Source: an uncultured Sphingobium sp. (GTDB lineage: Bacteria > Pseudomonadota > Alphaproteobacteria > Sphingomonadales > Sphingomonadaceae). Taken from it: a DNA stretch of 64,000 nucleotides. The stretch spans positions 1 through 64,000 of the forward strand of contig CAMPHJ010000004.1 in NCBI GenBank assembly GCA_946885845.1, read 5' to 3'. Shown here piece after piece: positions 8,255 through 18,334 of the stretch. Each line of letters opens with the position of its first letter. Position 1 is the stretch's first letter. Both the position numbers and the translations under genes were made by a program. The notes below the pieces were generated by a model. It was not told the origin of the DNA. It saw only the letters and a list, made by a program, of their open reading frames with translations, and searched no databases.

Positions 8255-9100
8255 TCAGGCTTTGGGGCGCTTGAGGATGCTGCTCAAGCGGGCCAGCATG
8301 GCGGCTTCGCCGACTGCGGTCGGATCGACAGGTTCATATTCCAGTTCGATCATTCCCGAATAGCGGGTAGCCTCGACAGCGGCGAGTATTGCGGGCCAGT
8401 TGAGCGTCCCAAGGCCAATGTCGATCCGGTTTGGCACGTCTGCGGCCTGGATTAATCCAATGGCGTCAGCGCATTCATACAGTGCGTCCGGCACCGCATG
8501 GCCCATCATTGCGACATGACCGATGTCGAACAACAGTCGCAACGATGGCATCGCGACAGCGCGCACCATGTCGAGCGCGTCGTCCAGCCGATTGAGGAGC
8601 AGTCCGGCTATGCGGCTTTCGGCGATTGGCTCGACCAAGAGCAGCAGTCCTGCGCGGGCGGCCTTTTCAGCCTGATGTTTCAGATTTTCAGTCATGGCCG
8701 TGAGTTGCGCTTTGCGGGATCGGGCGGGGTCGAGGCCCGCGACGCAGACCGCCCCTGCCCCACCAAAGCGCGCCGCGATCGCGCAGCTTTGCGTGACGCT
8801 GTCCTTTATCGCATCACGTGCCGCCGGGTCTTCTGTGCTCCAGAGTGGGCTGTTCCAATGCATCGGATCGCCGCCAAAGCTGGTCAGGGCCAGTCCGTGG
8901 CGCGCCATGTTTGCCGCCATCGCCGCCTGCTCCGACGGCGGTCTCAGCTTCAGGAACAGGTCTTGCACCCCGGCGAAGCCATGATCGGCCAGCGCGTCGA
9001 TCTGGTCGAGCGAGTTGGTGGAGCGGGCGAGATGCGCGAGCATCGGCCGGTCGGGAGAGCTTAGGCCCAGATGGCCTGCTATGGGGAGACGAACCGTCAT
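8255..9100 (-). CDS. Sugar-phosphate isomerase/epimerase-like TIM-barrel protein
   Basis: A 281-residue protein of the xylose-isomerase-like (AP endonuclease 2) TIM-barrel superfamily. Signs are the acidic metal-site strands LLLVEPIAESR, RLLFDIGHVAMMG (with the D-x-x-H pattern) and the C-terminal GMIELEYEPVD. The start ATG at 9100 overlaps the stop of the preceding gene (ATGA), indicating translational coupling. It is the last gene of a six-gene minus-strand operon. Family members isomerise or dehydrate small hydroxy-keto sugars and related acids, with a divalent metal. The substrate here is not evident. Confidence 0.75.
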   Translation of the reverse strand: MTVRLPIAGHLGLSSPDRPMLAHLARSTNSLDQIDALADHGFAGVQDLFLKLRPPSEQAAMAANMARHGLALTSFGGDPMHWNSPLWSTEDPAARDAIKDSVTQSCAIAARFGGAGAVCVAGLDPARSRKAQLTAMTENLKHQAEKAARAGLLLLVEPIAESRIAGLLLNRLDDALDMVRAVAMPSLRLLFDIGHVAMMGHAVPDALYECADAIGLIQAADVPNRIDIGLGTLNWPAILAAVEATRYSGMIELEYEPVDPTAVGEAAMLARLSSILKRPKA

Positions 9101-10137
9101 TGCGTCACCGTGCGGGCGAAGTCGAGTAGCGCCTTGTTGAAGGCGGCGGGCTGTTCCTGCTGCACGAAATGCCCGGCTTCGGGGATGGCTATGATGTCGC
9201 GCAGGCCGGGGACGCGCTGGCGCATCCGCTCTTCCCAATCGGTGAAGAAGCCGAAGGACGGGTCTTTTTCGCCGTAGAGGAACAGGGTGGGCGTTTCGAC
9301 GTCATGGTCGGCCCATTTTTTCCCGATGCGCCAGTTTGCGTCAGCGGTGCGGTAGCTGTTGAGGCCGCCGATGAAGCGCAGCATCGGGTCGGCGGCGACA
9401 TATTCGCTGACGAAGCGGTCGAACTCTGTCTGGGAGAGCCAGGGCCAGGGGATTGGCGGCGCGGGTGGCAAGACGTCGAGATAGCCGCTGCCGACGGAGG
9501 ATACCGTTTTCCAGCTCCAGAGATCGCCTTTTGATGAGAGGGCGTAGAAGAGGCGAGCGAGGAAGTCGGGGGCTCTGTCGGCCAGTTCGCGCTCGGCGGG
9601 GCCTGCTTCCATGACATTGTCGAAGTGGACGTAATGCTCGGCGGCCTTGGCCGCGATGCGCTCGCTAGGGCGGCCGTCGCGGGAGGATGCTTCTGGCTTG
9701 GCGGGGGCGTCGGCGGGCAAGCGCGGGGCGCTGCCGAGCATGGCACGTCCGGCCATGTCATAGTCATAGGGGATGGTGGCGATGAGGCCCGCCACTCTTT
9801 CGGGCGCGCGGACGGCGAGGTTCCAGGCATATTGCGCGCCGAAATCCTGGCCGACGATGACCGCCTTGTCCGCTTTGTAGTGGTCGAGCAGGGCGAGGAG
9901 ATAGGTCTGCATGCGGTCGGCGGTGTAGGCGGCGGGATCGGTGGGGCGGTCGCTGCCGCCATAGCCGAGGCTGTCGATGGCGACGGCGCGGAAGCCTGCC
10001 CCTGCGAGCGGCTCCATCTGGTGCCGCCATGACCAGGCGAGGCCGGGGAAGCCGTGGATCATGAGGACGAGCGGCCCCTCGCCCTGTTCCACCGCGCGGA
10101 GGTGGTAGCCGCCTACGTCGATCCGTTTTTCTGTCAT
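9097..10137 (-). CDS. Alpha/beta hydrolase, epoxide hydrolase-like
   Basis: The product has 346 residues from the ATG at 10137, which overlaps the previous gene's stop by four bases; the longer frame upstream lies inside the neighbouring gene. The oxyanion motif HGFP is at 28-31. The nucleophile is an aspartate (D98) in VGQDFGA, as in epoxide hydrolases and haloalkane dehalogenases rather than serine esterases. The catalytic histidine is in EAGHFVQQEQ near the C-terminus. A long cap domain lies between. It probably opens an epoxide or hydrolyses a related bond in the pathway encoded by this operon. Dehalogenase activity cannot be excluded. Confidence 0.82.
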   Translation of the reverse strand: MTEKRIDVGGYHLRAVEQGEGPLVLMIHGFPGLAWSWRHQMEPLAGAGFRAVAIDSLGYGGSDRPTDPAAYTADRMQTYLLALLDHYKADKAVIVGQDFGAQYAWNLAVRAPERVAGLIATIPYDYDMAGRAMLGSAPRLPADAPAKPEASSRDGRPSERIAAKAAEHYVHFDNVMEAGPAERELADRAPDFLARLFYALSSKGDLWSWKTVSSVGSGYLDVLPPAPPIPWPWLSQTEFDRFVSEYVAADPMLRFIGGLNSYRTADANWRIGKKWADHDVETPTLFLYGEKDPSFGFFTDWEERMRQRVPGLRDIIAIPEAGHFVQQEQPAAFNKALLDFARTVTQ

Positions 10138-11177
10138 AGATGGGCATCCTCCTCCCCACGGGCGATGCGCCATGCGAGGCCTGCTATTTCTCCGGCACGG
10201 GCGCCGTGGATGGCGGCGGCTTCGCTGGAGGCATTGCCGCTGATCGCGCGGTGGTAGACGCCCTGGCGGATGGCGGCGTTGCGGAACATGGCGAAGGCTA
10301 GGGCATAGCGCCAATGGGCCGGGTCGATGGCTCTGGCGCCGCTGCGCTGCGCGTAGCTCTGGAGATAGTCGGCTTCGGACGGGATGCCGAGCGCGGGGAG
10401 GTCTGCGTCGGACACGCCGCGATAGCCTTCCTTGGGGACGCGCCATGCCATCAGGTGCTGGGCGAGGTCGGCGAGGGGGTGGCCGAGCGTGGAGAGTTCC
10501 CAGTCGAGGACGGCGATGATGCGGGACTCTGTGGGGGCGAAGATCATATTGTCGTTGCGATAGTCGCCGTGGACGATGCGGCTGGCTTCGAGGCCGGGGT
10601 CGTTGGCGGGGAGCCAGTCGATAAGGGACTCCATGGCGTCGATCTGCTGTGTCTGGGTGGCGCGATATTGTTTGGTCCAGCGGGCGACCTGACGGGCGAA
10701 ATAATTGCCGGACTTGCCATAGTCGGTGAGGCCGACCTGCGCGGGGTCGATGGCGTGGAGCGCGGCGAGGACGCGGTTCATTTCGTCATAGATGGCGGCG
10801 CGGTCGGTGGGCGTGAGGTCAGGCAGGCGCGCGTCCCAGAAGTTGCGGCCCTGCGCATAGTCCATGATGAAGAAGGGGGTGCCGACTATGCTGGCGTCCT
10901 CGCACAGGGCGAGCGGGCGGGCGACTGGGACGGCGCTGTCCTTCAGCGCGTCGGTGACGCGATATTCGCGCTCGATCGCGTGGGCGGAGGGGAGCAGGAC
11001 GCCGTCGGGCTTGCGGCGCAGGACGAAGCGAGGTTGGCCGTCCACCGATAGAAGGTAGGTGGGGTTGGACTGGCCGCCTGCGAATTTTTCCGCGCTCATC
11101 TCTCCGTCCGCGCCCGGCACATGGGCGCGTAGCCATGGGCCGAGGCGGCTGGTGTCGAGCGTGCGGACGTCAGTCAT
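10134..11177 (-). CDS. APH-family kinase, LvaA/ACAD10-11 kinase-domain type
   Basis: A 347-residue aminoglycoside-phosphotransferase-fold kinase with an intact active site: glycine-rich [10 protein letters not shown] (33-41), catalytic loop [10 protein letters not shown] (H203, D205, N210) and the metal Asp in AVLDWELS (D225). Its start overlaps the stop of the acyl-CoA dehydrogenase gene by eight bases. An APH-type kinase next to an ACAD is the arrangement of P. putida LvaA/LvaC and of the fused human ACAD10/ACAD11, which act on 4-hydroxyacyl-CoAs. By inference this kinase phosphorylates a hydroxyacyl-CoA, not an antibiotic. Confidence 0.82.
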   Translation of the reverse strand: MTDVRTLDTSRLGPWLRAHVPGADGEMSAEKFAGGQSNPTYLLSVDGQPRFVLRRKPDGVLLPSAHAIEREYRVTDALKDSAVPVARPLALCEDASIVGTPFFIMDYAQGRNFWDARLPDLTPTDRAAIYDEMNRVLAALHAIDPAQVGLTDYGKSGNYFARQVARWTKQYRATQTQQIDAMESLIDWLPANDPGLEASRIVHGDYRNDNMIFAPTESRIIAVLDWELSTLGHPLADLAQHLMAWRVPKEGYRGVSDADLPALGIPSEADYLQSYAQRSGARAIDPAHWRYALAFAMFRNAAIRQGVYHRAISGNASSEAAAIHGARAGEIAGLAWRIARGEEDAHL

Positions 11178-12372
11178 ATTTGGCGAGTTCGAGGCGGCCG
11201 AGCTGGTGACGATGCACCTCGTCTGGGCCGTCGGCAAAGCGGATCTTGCGGGCGTGGGCATAATAGCTCGCCAGGAAGAAATCCTGGCTGATGCCCGCAG
11301 CGCCGTGCGCCTGCATCGCCCAGTCGATGACCTGACAGGCCATGTTGGGGGCGGCGACCTTGATCATCGCAATGTCCGCCTTCGCCACCTTGTTGCCGAC
11401 CGTGTCCATGCGGTGCGCGGCGTGGAGGGTGAGGAGGCGCGCCTGATCGATCATGATGCGGCTGTTGGCGATGCGTTCGATGATGACGCCCTGTTCGGCG
11501 AGCGGCTTGCCGAAAGCGACGCGGCTCTTCACCCGGCGGCACATGGCTTCGAGCGCGCGTTCGGCCATGCCGATCATGCGCATGCAATGATGGATGCGGC
11601 CGGGGCCAAGGCGGGCCTGCGCGATTTCAAAGCCGCGTCCTTCGCCGAGCAGCATGTTGGCGACGGGCACGCGGACATTATCGAAGAGGATTTCCATGTG
11701 GCCATGCGGCGCGTCGTCATAGCCGAGCACGGTCATCGGCCGCAGCACCGTGATGCCCGGCGTGTCGCGCGGGACCAGGATCATCGACTGCTGCTTGTGC
11801 TTCGGCGCTGATGGATCGGTCTTGCCCATGAAGATCATGAGCGCGCAGTCCGCCTCGCCCATGCCGGAAATCCACCATTTGCGGCCGTTGATGACATAGT
11901 CATCGCCGTCGCGGACGATAGAGCTTTCGATATTGGTCGCATCCGACGAAGCCACCTGCGGCTCGGTCATGGCAAAGGCGGAGCGCATCTCGCCTGCCAG
12001 CATGGGCTCCAGCCAGCGCGCCTTATGCTCTTCGGTGCCGAAGCGTTCGAGCGTTTCCATGTTGCCGGTGTCGGGCGCGGCGCAATTGAAGACGGCGGGG
12101 CACCAATGGACGCGGCCCATTTCCTCGCAGAGTGGGGCATATTCGAGGTTCGTCAGGCCAGCGCCATGCGTGCTTTCGGGGAGGAAGAGGTTCCAAAGGC
12201 CCGCCTCTTTCGCCAAAGGCTTCAGCCTGTCGATCAGGGTGACGTGCGCCCATCGGTCGCCGGTCGCCACCTCCTCATAATAGGCCTTCTCATTGGGATA
12301 GATGTGCGCGTCCATGAAGGCGCGCAGCCGCGCCAGCAGGTCTGCGGTTTTGGCGTTGGGATCGTAGCTCAT
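11170..12372 (-). CDS. Acyl-CoA dehydrogenase, ACAD10/11 (LvaC-like) subgroup
   Basis: A 400-residue FAD-dependent acyl-CoA dehydrogenase. The FAD/substrate strands [17 protein letters not shown] and [11 protein letters not shown] are standard. The C-terminal region reads [12 protein letters not shown] instead of the usual LEGTNQ that holds the catalytic glutamate; the ADGPDEVH form is characteristic of the ACAD10/11-like branch. The ATG at 12372 overlaps the upstream stop by four bases. Its partnership with the downstream APH kinase suggests removal of a phosphorylated 4-hydroxyl group to give an enoyl-CoA rather than plain dehydrogenation. The function is inferred from family and neighbourhood. 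Confidence 0.85.
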   Translation of the reverse strand: MSYDPNAKTADLLARLRAFMDAHIYPNEKAYYEEVATGDRWAHVTLIDRLKPLAKEAGLWNLFLPESTHGAGLTNLEYAPLCEEMGRVHWCPAVFNCAAPDTGNMETLERFGTEEHKARWLEPMLAGEMRSAFAMTEPQVASSDATNIESSIVRDGDDYVINGRKWWISGMGEADCALMIFMGKTDPSAPKHKQQSMILVPRDTPGITVLRPMTVLGYDDAPHGHMEILFDNVRVPVANMLLGEGRGFEIAQARLGPGRIHHCMRMIGMAERALEAMCRRVKSRVAFGKPLAEQGVIIERIANSRIMIDQARLLTLHAAHRMDTVGNKVAKADIAMIKVAAPNMACQVIDWAMQAHGAAGISQDFFLASYYAHARKIRFADGPDEVHRHQLGRLELAKYD

Positions 12373-14453
12373 GCGTAAAAGCCCCTGCCCTCGCGCGCAT
12401 ATTGGACGAGCAGCGGCGCGGGGGTCCAATAGGCGTCGCCCTGATCGGCGCGGAATTTTTCAATGGTGGCAAGCAGCTTGTCGAGGCCGATCTGGTCGGC
12501 CCAATGCATGGGGCCGCCGGTATAGCTCGGCCAGCCAAGGCCGTTCACCAGCGCGACGTCGATTTCATGCGGACGCGGGACGATGCCTTCGCTGAGCAGC
12601 TTCGCGCCTTCATTGACCATGGCGTAGAGAAGGCGTTCGCGGATTTCATTCTCGCCAATCTCCCGTAGCTTGAGGCCGTGGCGCTCAGCATGGGCGGCGA
12701 TCATCTCGTCGGTCAGCGGGTTGGCGCTGGCCTTGCGGTTTTCGTCATAGCTGTACCAGCCCGAGCCGGTCTTTTGCCCCAGGCGTCCGGCGGCGACCAT
12801 CTGTTCGGGGAAGTCGGCGCGCAGTTCGCGCTCCGTCGCGCTGGCGGCGCGGGACTTGCGCGCGGCAGCCTGCACGTCGAGCCCAGCAAGGTCGCCCAGC
12901 GCGAACGGTCCCATGGGGAAGCCGTAGGAGAGCAGCACCTTGTCGATGGCGGCGGGCTTTGCGCCCTCCTCTACAAGGAAAAAGCCTTCGCGTGAGCGCT
13001 TGGACAGCATGCGGTTGACGATGAAGCCGTCGCATACGCCCGACAGGACCGGCAGCTTGCCGATGCGCTTGCCCAGCGCCATGATCGTCGCGACCACTTC
13101 GGGATCGGTCTTTGCCGCGCGGACATTTTCCAGCAGGCGCATGACATGAGCGGGATTGAAGAAGTGCATACCGCACACATCTTCGGGCCTTGCCGACGCC
13201 TCAGCCAGCGTGTCGATGTTGAGGAAGCTGGTGTTGGAGGCGAGGATGGTTCCAGCGGGCGTAACCTCGCCGAGCTTGGCGAAGACGGCCTTCTTGATGT
13301 CCAGATCCTCGGTCACCGCCTCGATCACCAATTGGGTGGGCGACAGGTCGCGCGGGTCGTCGCTGGTGGTGATGAGCGCGAGGCGCTTGTCCATCGTCTC
13401 TTGCGACATGCTGCCCTTGGCGACGGAGGAGGACCACATTTTGGTGATGGCTCTCATCGCGGCGTCGATGTTCGGTTGATCAAGGCCAACGGCGATGACG
13501 GGGATGCCGACGCTGACGACCGCCATGACGATGCCGCGTCCCATGACGCCGAGGCCGATGACGCCCACGCGTTGAATATCGCGGACCAGCGTGTCCGCAG
13601 GCAGGTCGGCGATTCGGGCCACTTCCCGTTCGGCGGCGAACAGGTTGCGCAGCGCCTTCGACTGCGACCCGGCCATGCATTCGCGGAAGATTGCCAATTC
13701 GCGTTTCACCGCTTCGTCGAACGGCAGTTCATAGCCCAGCCGCACCGCCTCCAGCGCGCGCAGCGGCGCGGTCTGGCCGCGCATTTTTTTGGCCAGCAGC
13801 TTCCTTGCCTCGTCGAACAAGGCGGGATCATCGGCGGGCATGGGCAGCGTTGCCGCGCTGCGGGCGCCTTTGCCCTGCGCCACGAGCGTTTCGGCAAAGG
13901 CGTGCGCCTCTGCGGCGAGGTCGTCGCCTTCGGCCACGGCGTCGATCAGATTGGCGGCCAGCGCCTTGTCCGCGCTGATCTGATTGCCCTGCGTCAACAG
14001 CGGGAGCGCTGCGGCCAACCCGGCAAGGCGTGGCGTCCGCTGCGTGCCGCCGCCGCCGGGCATCAGGCCCAGCTTGACCTCAGGGAAGCCGAATTTAGTA
14101 GTTTTGGCGGCGATGCGATAATGGCAGGCGAGCGCGACTTCAAAGCCGCCGCCCAGAACGGTGCCATGCATGGCGGCAATGATGGGCTTGGTCGCGTGGT
14201 CCATCATTTCCATGACTTGCGGCAGGCCCGGATCGGCCATGGGCTTGCCGAATTCCTTGATGTCCGCGCCTGCGATGAAAGTCTTGCCAGCGCAGCGGAT
14301 CACCAACGCCTTTACGGCGGGGTCGGATTCCATAGCCTTGATCGCGCTGGCCAGTCCCTGGCGCACGCTGGCGGAAGTGGCGTTGACAGGTGGATTGTCG
14401 ATCAGGGCTTGGGCGATCGCGCCGTGGACGCTGTAGGCGACGGTGTCGGACAT
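12369..14453 (-). CDS. Bifunctional enoyl-CoA hydratase/3-hydroxyacyl-CoA dehydrogenase (FadJ/FadB-like)
   Basis: A 694-residue beta-oxidation multienzyme. The N-terminal crotonase domain has the oxyanion strand [15 protein letters not shown] and both acidic residues (E104 in GGGFEVAL, E125 in FPEVKLGL). A middle NAD-binding domain follows with [13 protein letters not shown] near residue 300. The hydroxyacyl-CoA dehydrogenase C-terminal domains include [11 protein letters not shown] and [12 protein letters not shown]. It hydrates enoyl-CoA and oxidises the 3-hydroxyacyl-CoA with NAD. It is coupled by an ATGA overlap to the following acyl-CoA dehydrogenase gene and so supplies the hydration and oxidation steps for that operon. 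No thiolase gene is present nearby. Confidence 0.92.
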   Translation of the reverse strand: MSDTVAYSVHGAIAQALIDNPPVNATSASVRQGLASAIKAMESDPAVKALVIRCAGKTFIAGADIKEFGKPMADPGLPQVMEMMDHATKPIIAAMHGTVLGGGFEVALACHYRIAAKTTKFGFPEVKLGLMPGGGGTQRTPRLAGLAAALPLLTQGNQISADKALAANLIDAVAEGDDLAAEAHAFAETLVAQGKGARSAATLPMPADDPALFDEARKLLAKKMRGQTAPLRALEAVRLGYELPFDEAVKRELAIFRECMAGSQSKALRNLFAAEREVARIADLPADTLVRDIQRVGVIGLGVMGRGIVMAVVSVGIPVIAVGLDQPNIDAAMRAITKMWSSSVAKGSMSQETMDKRLALITTSDDPRDLSPTQLVIEAVTEDLDIKKAVFAKLGEVTPAGTILASNTSFLNIDTLAEASARPEDVCGMHFFNPAHVMRLLENVRAAKTDPEVVATIMALGKRIGKLPVLSGVCDGFIVNRMLSKRSREGFFLVEEGAKPAAIDKVLLSYGFPMGPFALGDLAGLDVQAAARKSRAASATERELRADFPEQMVAAGRLGQKTGSGWYSYDENRKASANPLTDEMIAAHAERHGLKLREIGENEIRERLLYAMVNEGAKLLSEGIVPRPHEIDVALVNGLGWPSYTGGPMHWADQIGLDKLLATIEKFRADQGDAYWTPAPLLVQYAREGRGFYA

Positions 14454-14472
14454 GATGATTTCCCAGTTTTTG

Positions 14473-15459
14473 TCAGGATGCAGGCGGAATGGTCAGCAGC
14501 ACCTTGCCCTTGACCTTTCGCCCTTCGAGATGATGGAGCGCCGCGACCACGTCGGTCATGGCGAAGCGCGTATCGACGACCGGCCTGATCGCGCCCAGCG
14601 CGAGCCATTGGAGCAGCTGGCGCATGTTCGCCCCCTGCCTCACCGGATCGGCGCGGACGGAATTGCCCCACAGGACGCCGACCGCAGACGCGCTTTTGAG
14701 CAGCAGCAGATTGGCGGGGATGGAAGGGATTTCACCACCAGCAAAGCCGATGACCAGTAGTCGGCCACCCCAAGCCAAGCTTTTGACGGCAGTCAGGTTC
14801 ATGGGGCCGCCGACCGGGTCGTAGACGACATCGACCCCCTTGCCGCCGGTCAGCGCCTTGACCCGTTCGCGCAGGTCTTCGTCGGCATAGTTGATCAGTT
14901 CGTCCGCGCCCTGCGCCTTGGCCAGCGCCAGCTTTTCCGCGTTGGAGGCGGCGGCAATGACATGCGCGCCCATCAGCTTGCCCAGTTCCACGGCGGTCAG
15001 CCCAACGCCGCCGCCCGCGCCCAGCACCAGCAATGTTTCGCCCGGTTGCAGGTTCGCCCGGTCCTTCAACGCATGATAGGATGTGCCATAGGTGATGGAG
15101 ATGCCCGCTACGATGTCCAGGTCGACGCCTTCGGGCACAGGCCATATTTGGGTTGCGGGCGCGCGGACCTGCTGGCCAAAGCTGCCGGTGCCCGTGAACG
15201 CCACAACCCGGTCGCCGATCGCGAACCCTTCCACGCCTTCGCCGATTGACGCGACGCGCCCCGATGCTTCGCTACCCGGCACGAACGGCAGGGGTGGCTT
15301 CGTCTGATATTTGCCCTGCACGATCAGCACATCGGGATAGTTCACGCCTGCGGCCGCGACATCGATGAGCAGTTCGCCCGGTTCGGGCTGTGGCGCAGGA
15401 ACGTCGCCCCAGGTCAGAGCGTCGATCGGCGCGAAAGCGGGACAGATCACGGCCTTCAC
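14473..15459 (-). CDS. NADPH:quinone oxidoreductase-type MDR enzyme
   Basis: A 328-residue zinc-free medium-chain dehydrogenase/reductase of the quinone oxidoreductase/enoyl reductase type. Landmarks are AAGVNYPDVLIVQGKY, PFVPGSEASGRV and the NADPH Rossmann motif LGAGGGVGLTAVEL; the zinc-binding cysteines of alcohol dehydrogenases are absent. It is the first gene of the six-gene minus-strand operon, 19 bases before the FadJ-like gene. It probably reduces an enone or enoyl-CoA intermediate. The LysR gene immediately upstream on the same strand is a plausible regulator. Confidence 0.87.
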   Translation of the reverse strand: MKAVICPAFAPIDALTWGDVPAPQPEPGELLIDVAAAGVNYPDVLIVQGKYQTKPPLPFVPGSEASGRVASIGEGVEGFAIGDRVVAFTGTGSFGQQVRAPATQIWPVPEGVDLDIVAGISITYGTSYHALKDRANLQPGETLLVLGAGGGVGLTAVELGKLMGAHVIAAASNAEKLALAKAQGADELINYADEDLRERVKALTGGKGVDVVYDPVGGPMNLTAVKSLAWGGRLLVIGFAGGEIPSIPANLLLLKSASAVGVLWGNSVRADPVRQGANMRQLLQWLALGAIRPVVDTRFAMTDVVAALHHLEGRKVKGKVLLTIPPAS

Positions 15460-15570
15460 ATCACTCTCCTTCTTTTCCGCACGGGGCGGGTTGGAGAGAT
15501 GATTAGGCCCTTGCGCCTGTTGCTACCAATTCGAATAATCGACGCGATACATCAGAAAAACTGATGTTGA

Positions 15571-16458
15571 TCACAGGTCAGCCTGCTCAGAAGCAAAGCT
15601 ATGGAAGGCGCGGACGGCGGCGGGGAGTGGTGTGTCCCGTCGGCTGATCAGGCTGACGATGCGGGTGGAGCGAAGTTCGGGAATGTCGAGCAGGGACAAT
15701 TCGCCCCGCGCGACTTCCTCCTCCACCGCCAGGCGGGACAGGCAGGCCAGACCTGCGCCATCGCGCACCGCGCGTTTGATCGCCTCCACACTGTCGGCTT
15801 CCAGGACGATATTGAGCGAATTGAGGGATTTGAGCACTTCCACGGTGAAGAAGATGCGTTCGCTGGATTGGGTTTTTTCGAGCACCCAGGCTTCGTTCGC
15901 CAAGGTGGCGAGCGGCATTTCACCGCGCCCGGCGAGCGGGTGTTCTGGCGCTGCGCACACGGCGAGGGCATCCCTGCGCCATGGCTGCGCGTCGAGGTAG
16001 CTGGAATTGACCGGTGATCCGACGAAGCCGATGTCGAGCGCCATGTTGCGTACGCCTTCCATCACGTCGTGCGACGGCAGCACGCGCAATTCCATCCGCA
16101 CGCCGGGATGGCGGCGCATGAAGGTGGCGCACAGGCGCGGCAGCACATGGTTGGCGACGGACGCGACGGCGCCTATGCGCAGACGGCCCCGCACTTCTTC
16201 CGGCAGGGAAAGAGCCTCCATATCGGCGACCTGCACCAGCACGCGCCGCGCCATTTCCAGCATGGGCCGCCCCTGATCCGATAACAGCAACCGGCGGCCC
16301 GACCGGGCGAACAGCCGGATGCCCAGATGCGTTTCGAAATCCTTGAGCGACATGCTGGCGGCGGAGGGACTGAGCCCGATTTCCTGTGCCGCGCCCGCGA
16401 CGCTGCCGGTCCGGGCGACGGATTCGAACACGGCAATCTGACGCAACGTAATCTTCAC
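15571..16458 (-). CDS. LysR-family transcriptional regulator
   Basis: The GTG at 16458 (295 residues) is chosen because AGGTGAG lies upstream and the product then begins KITLRQIAVFESVARTGS, the usual LysR opening; an ATG at 16479 is the alternative. The winged helix-turn-helix covers residues 2-60 (GSVAGAAQEIGLSPSAASMS). The periplasmic-binding-protein-like effector domain follows. It lies upstream of the quinone oxidoreductase operon on the same strand and is divergent from the amidohydrolase gene. It could control either. The inducer is unknown. Confidence 0.88.
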   Translation of the reverse strand: MKITLRQIAVFESVARTGSVAGAAQEIGLSPSAASMSLKDFETHLGIRLFARSGRRLLLSDQGRPMLEMARRVLVQVADMEALSLPEEVRGRLRIGAVASVANHVLPRLCATFMRRHPGVRMELRVLPSHDVMEGVRNMALDIGFVGSPVNSSYLDAQPWRRDALAVCAAPEHPLAGRGEMPLATLANEAWVLEKTQSSERIFFTVEVLKSLNSLNIVLEADSVEAIKRAVRDGAGLACLSRLAVEEEVARGELSLLDIPELRSTRIVSLISRRDTPLPAAVRAFHSFASEQADL

Positions 16459-16560
16459 CCGACACTCACCTGGCCGCATTTTCAGGAGTTCAATCCTTAG
16501 GCCAGGGTGAGCGCGGGACCAACAGGAAAGCAGGGCGCCGACTACAGCTTGACCGATACC

Positions 16561-16579
16561 GAACGGTTGGATACCGTTC
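16561..16579. promoter_or_regulatory. Operator shared with the double-TetR locus
   Basis: GAACGGT-N5-ACCGTTC lies 19 bases upstream of the amidohydrolase start. A stretch of 21 bases (16559-16579) is identical to 29609-29629 beside the double-TetR gene, including the five-base spacer TGGAT. It overlaps the expected core promoter, so repression is likely. Confidence 0.75.
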
Positions 16580-16597
16580 CTTAAAAAGGAGAGGTTC

Positions 16598-18334
16598 ATG
16601 AGCGCGCGTTGCGACCTGTTGATCCGTGGCGGCAGCATCGCCGACGGTAGCGGCGGCGAACCATTTATTGGCGATGTCGCGATCCTGGATGGACTGATCC
16701 TGTCTGTCGGTGCCTTCGATGGTGTGGCGGACGAGGTGATCAACGCGGCCGGACTGACCGTCACGCCCGGTTTCGTGGACATTCATACCCATTATGACGG
16801 TCAGGCGATCTGGTCCGAACGCCTGTCTCCATCATCGTCGCATGGGGTCACCACGGCGGTGATCGGCAATTGCGGCGTCGGCTTTGCGCCATGCCGGACG
16901 CAGGACCATGACCGCCTGATCCGCCTGATGGAAGGGGTGGAGGATATTCCCGGCGTGGTCATGGCCGAAGGGCTTAGCTGGGATTGGGAGAGTTTTCCCG
17001 ACTATCTGGACGCATTGGAATCGCGGGCGCGCGACATTGATGTGGCTGCGCTGCTGCCCCATAGCCCATTGCGCGTGTTCGTGATGGGTGAACGTGGGGC
17101 GCGGCGCGAACCGGCAACCGAGGATGACCGCCAGAAGATGCAGGCGATTGCGCGTGAGGCTCTGGATGCCGGAGCGATCGGCTTTGCCACGTCCCGGCTG
17201 TTGATCCACCGCACGAAGGCGGGCGAGCATATCCCCAGCTATCAGGCGGATGTGGAGGAGTTGAAGGCCATTGCCGGGGTGATGCGCGACGCGGGCACCG
17301 GTGTGTTGCAGATGGTGCTGGACGCGCCCTTTTCCCCTTGGCCGGACGAGCTGGCGCATTTGTTGGCGGTTGCGCAAGCGTCGGGCCGTCCGGTGACTTT
17401 CACGCTGGGCACATCGAACAAGGGCGATCCGGTCTGGCGCGAGGCACTGCGCATATGCGACGATGCGAACGCGCGCGGCCTGTCGATCAGCCCGCAGTTG
17501 TTGCCCAGGCCCATCGGCATGGTCTGTGGCTTTGAACTATCCACCCATCCATTTTGCCTGTGCCCCAGCTATCAGCGGATTGCAGCGTTGCCAATTGCTG
17601 AGCAACTGCCTTATTTGCGCGATCCGGCCTTTCGCACGCGGCTGATCAGCGAAGCCCCGCAGGAAGGGCATCCGCTGGCGATGATGACGCGCAATTGGGA
17701 CTGGATATTCCCCCTGTCCGATCCGCCCAACTATGAGCCGCCCGCCGAAACAAGCATCGGGGCGCAGGCGCGCGCGCGTGATGTCGGGCCGGAGGCGGTT
17801 GCCTGGGATCTGTTGATGAACGACGGTGACGGCGACGGGCTGCTCTACAACACGCTGGGCAATTATTATGACGGCAGGCTAGACGAGATATATGACCTGA
17901 TCAACCATCCCGGCGTGGTCATGGGGCTGGGCGATGGGGGCGCGCATTATGCGGCGATTTGCGACGCCAGCTATCCGACCTTCATGCTGACCTATTGGAC
18001 GCGCGACCGTGAGGGGCCCAAGCTGGGTGTCGCGCAGGTGGTCCAGGCGCTGTCCGCCCGGCCCGCCCAGACGATGGGATTGCAGGACCGGGGGCGAATA
18101 GCCGTTGGTTACAAGGCGGATGTCAATGTCATCGACCTGGACGCGCTGACATTGCACGCCCCCCATATCCGGCATGACTTGCCCGGCGGCGGTCGGCGGC
18201 TGGATCAGGCAGCCACCGGGTTCGTGGCGACCATCGTGTCGGGCCGGGTGATCCGCCGCAACGATCAGGCCACCGATGCGCTGCCCGGTCGTGTCGTGCG
18301 TGGCGCGCAGGCCGCGCCGGTCGAAATGGCCTAG
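16598..18334 (+). CDS. Metal-dependent amidohydrolase, N-acyl-D-amino-acid deacylase family
   Basis: The product has 578 residues with AGGAG before the ATG. The amidohydrolase signature HxH is in [12 protein letters not shown] (H63, H65), and the terminal metal-site aspartate region is [13 protein letters not shown]. Overall order (small beta-sandwich, TIM barrel, C-terminal sandwich ending [16 protein letters not shown]) matches D-aminoacylase relatives. Such enzymes hydrolyse N-acyl amides or cyclic amides with zinc. The presence of an operator identical to that of the TauD/COQ4-like operon suggests a role in the same pathway, possibly cleaving an amide or lactam substrate. Its stop overlaps that of the convergent LysR gene. 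Confidence 0.85.
   Translation: MSARCDLLIRGGSIADGSGGEPFIGDVAILDGLILSVGAFDGVADEVINAAGLTVTPGFVDIHTHYDGQAIWSERLSPSSSHGVTTAVIGNCGVGFAPCRTQDHDRLIRLMEGVEDIPGVVMAEGLSWDWESFPDYLDALESRARDIDVAALLPHSPLRVFVMGERGARREPATEDDRQKMQAIAREALDAGAIGFATSRLLIHRTKAGEHIPSYQADVEELKAIAGVMRDAGTGVLQMVLDAPFSPWPDELAHLLAVAQASGRPVTFTLGTSNKGDPVWREALRICDDANARGLSISPQLLPRPIGMVCGFELSTHPFCLCPSYQRIAALPIAEQLPYLRDPAFRTRLISEAPQEGHPLAMMTRNWDWIFPLSDPPNYEPPAETSIGAQARARDVGPEAVAWDLLMNDGDGDGLLYNTLGNYYDGRLDEIYDLINHPGVVMGLGDGGAHYAAICDASYPTFMLTYWTRDREGPKLGVAQVVQALSARPAQTMGLQDRGRIAVGYKADVNVIDLDALTLHAPHIRHDLPGGGRRLDQAATGFVATIVSGRVIRRNDQATDALPGRVVRGAQAAPVEMA

Noticed and set aside
10138..10446. N-terminal extension of the alpha/beta hydrolase
   Set aside because: The extra 103 residues are Arg/Pro-rich and lie inside the neighbouring kinase gene. 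The ATG at 10137 gives the family start and an ATGA overlap.
10134..11177. Aminoglycoside resistance gene
   Set aside because: The fold is APH-like, but the coupled acyl-CoA dehydrogenase and FadJ-like genes point to acyl-CoA kinase function rather than drug resistance.
13146..14513. 455-codon plus-strand frame over the FadJ-like gene
   Set aside because: It is a shadow of the well-supported minus-strand multienzyme, with H/R/G-rich sequence.
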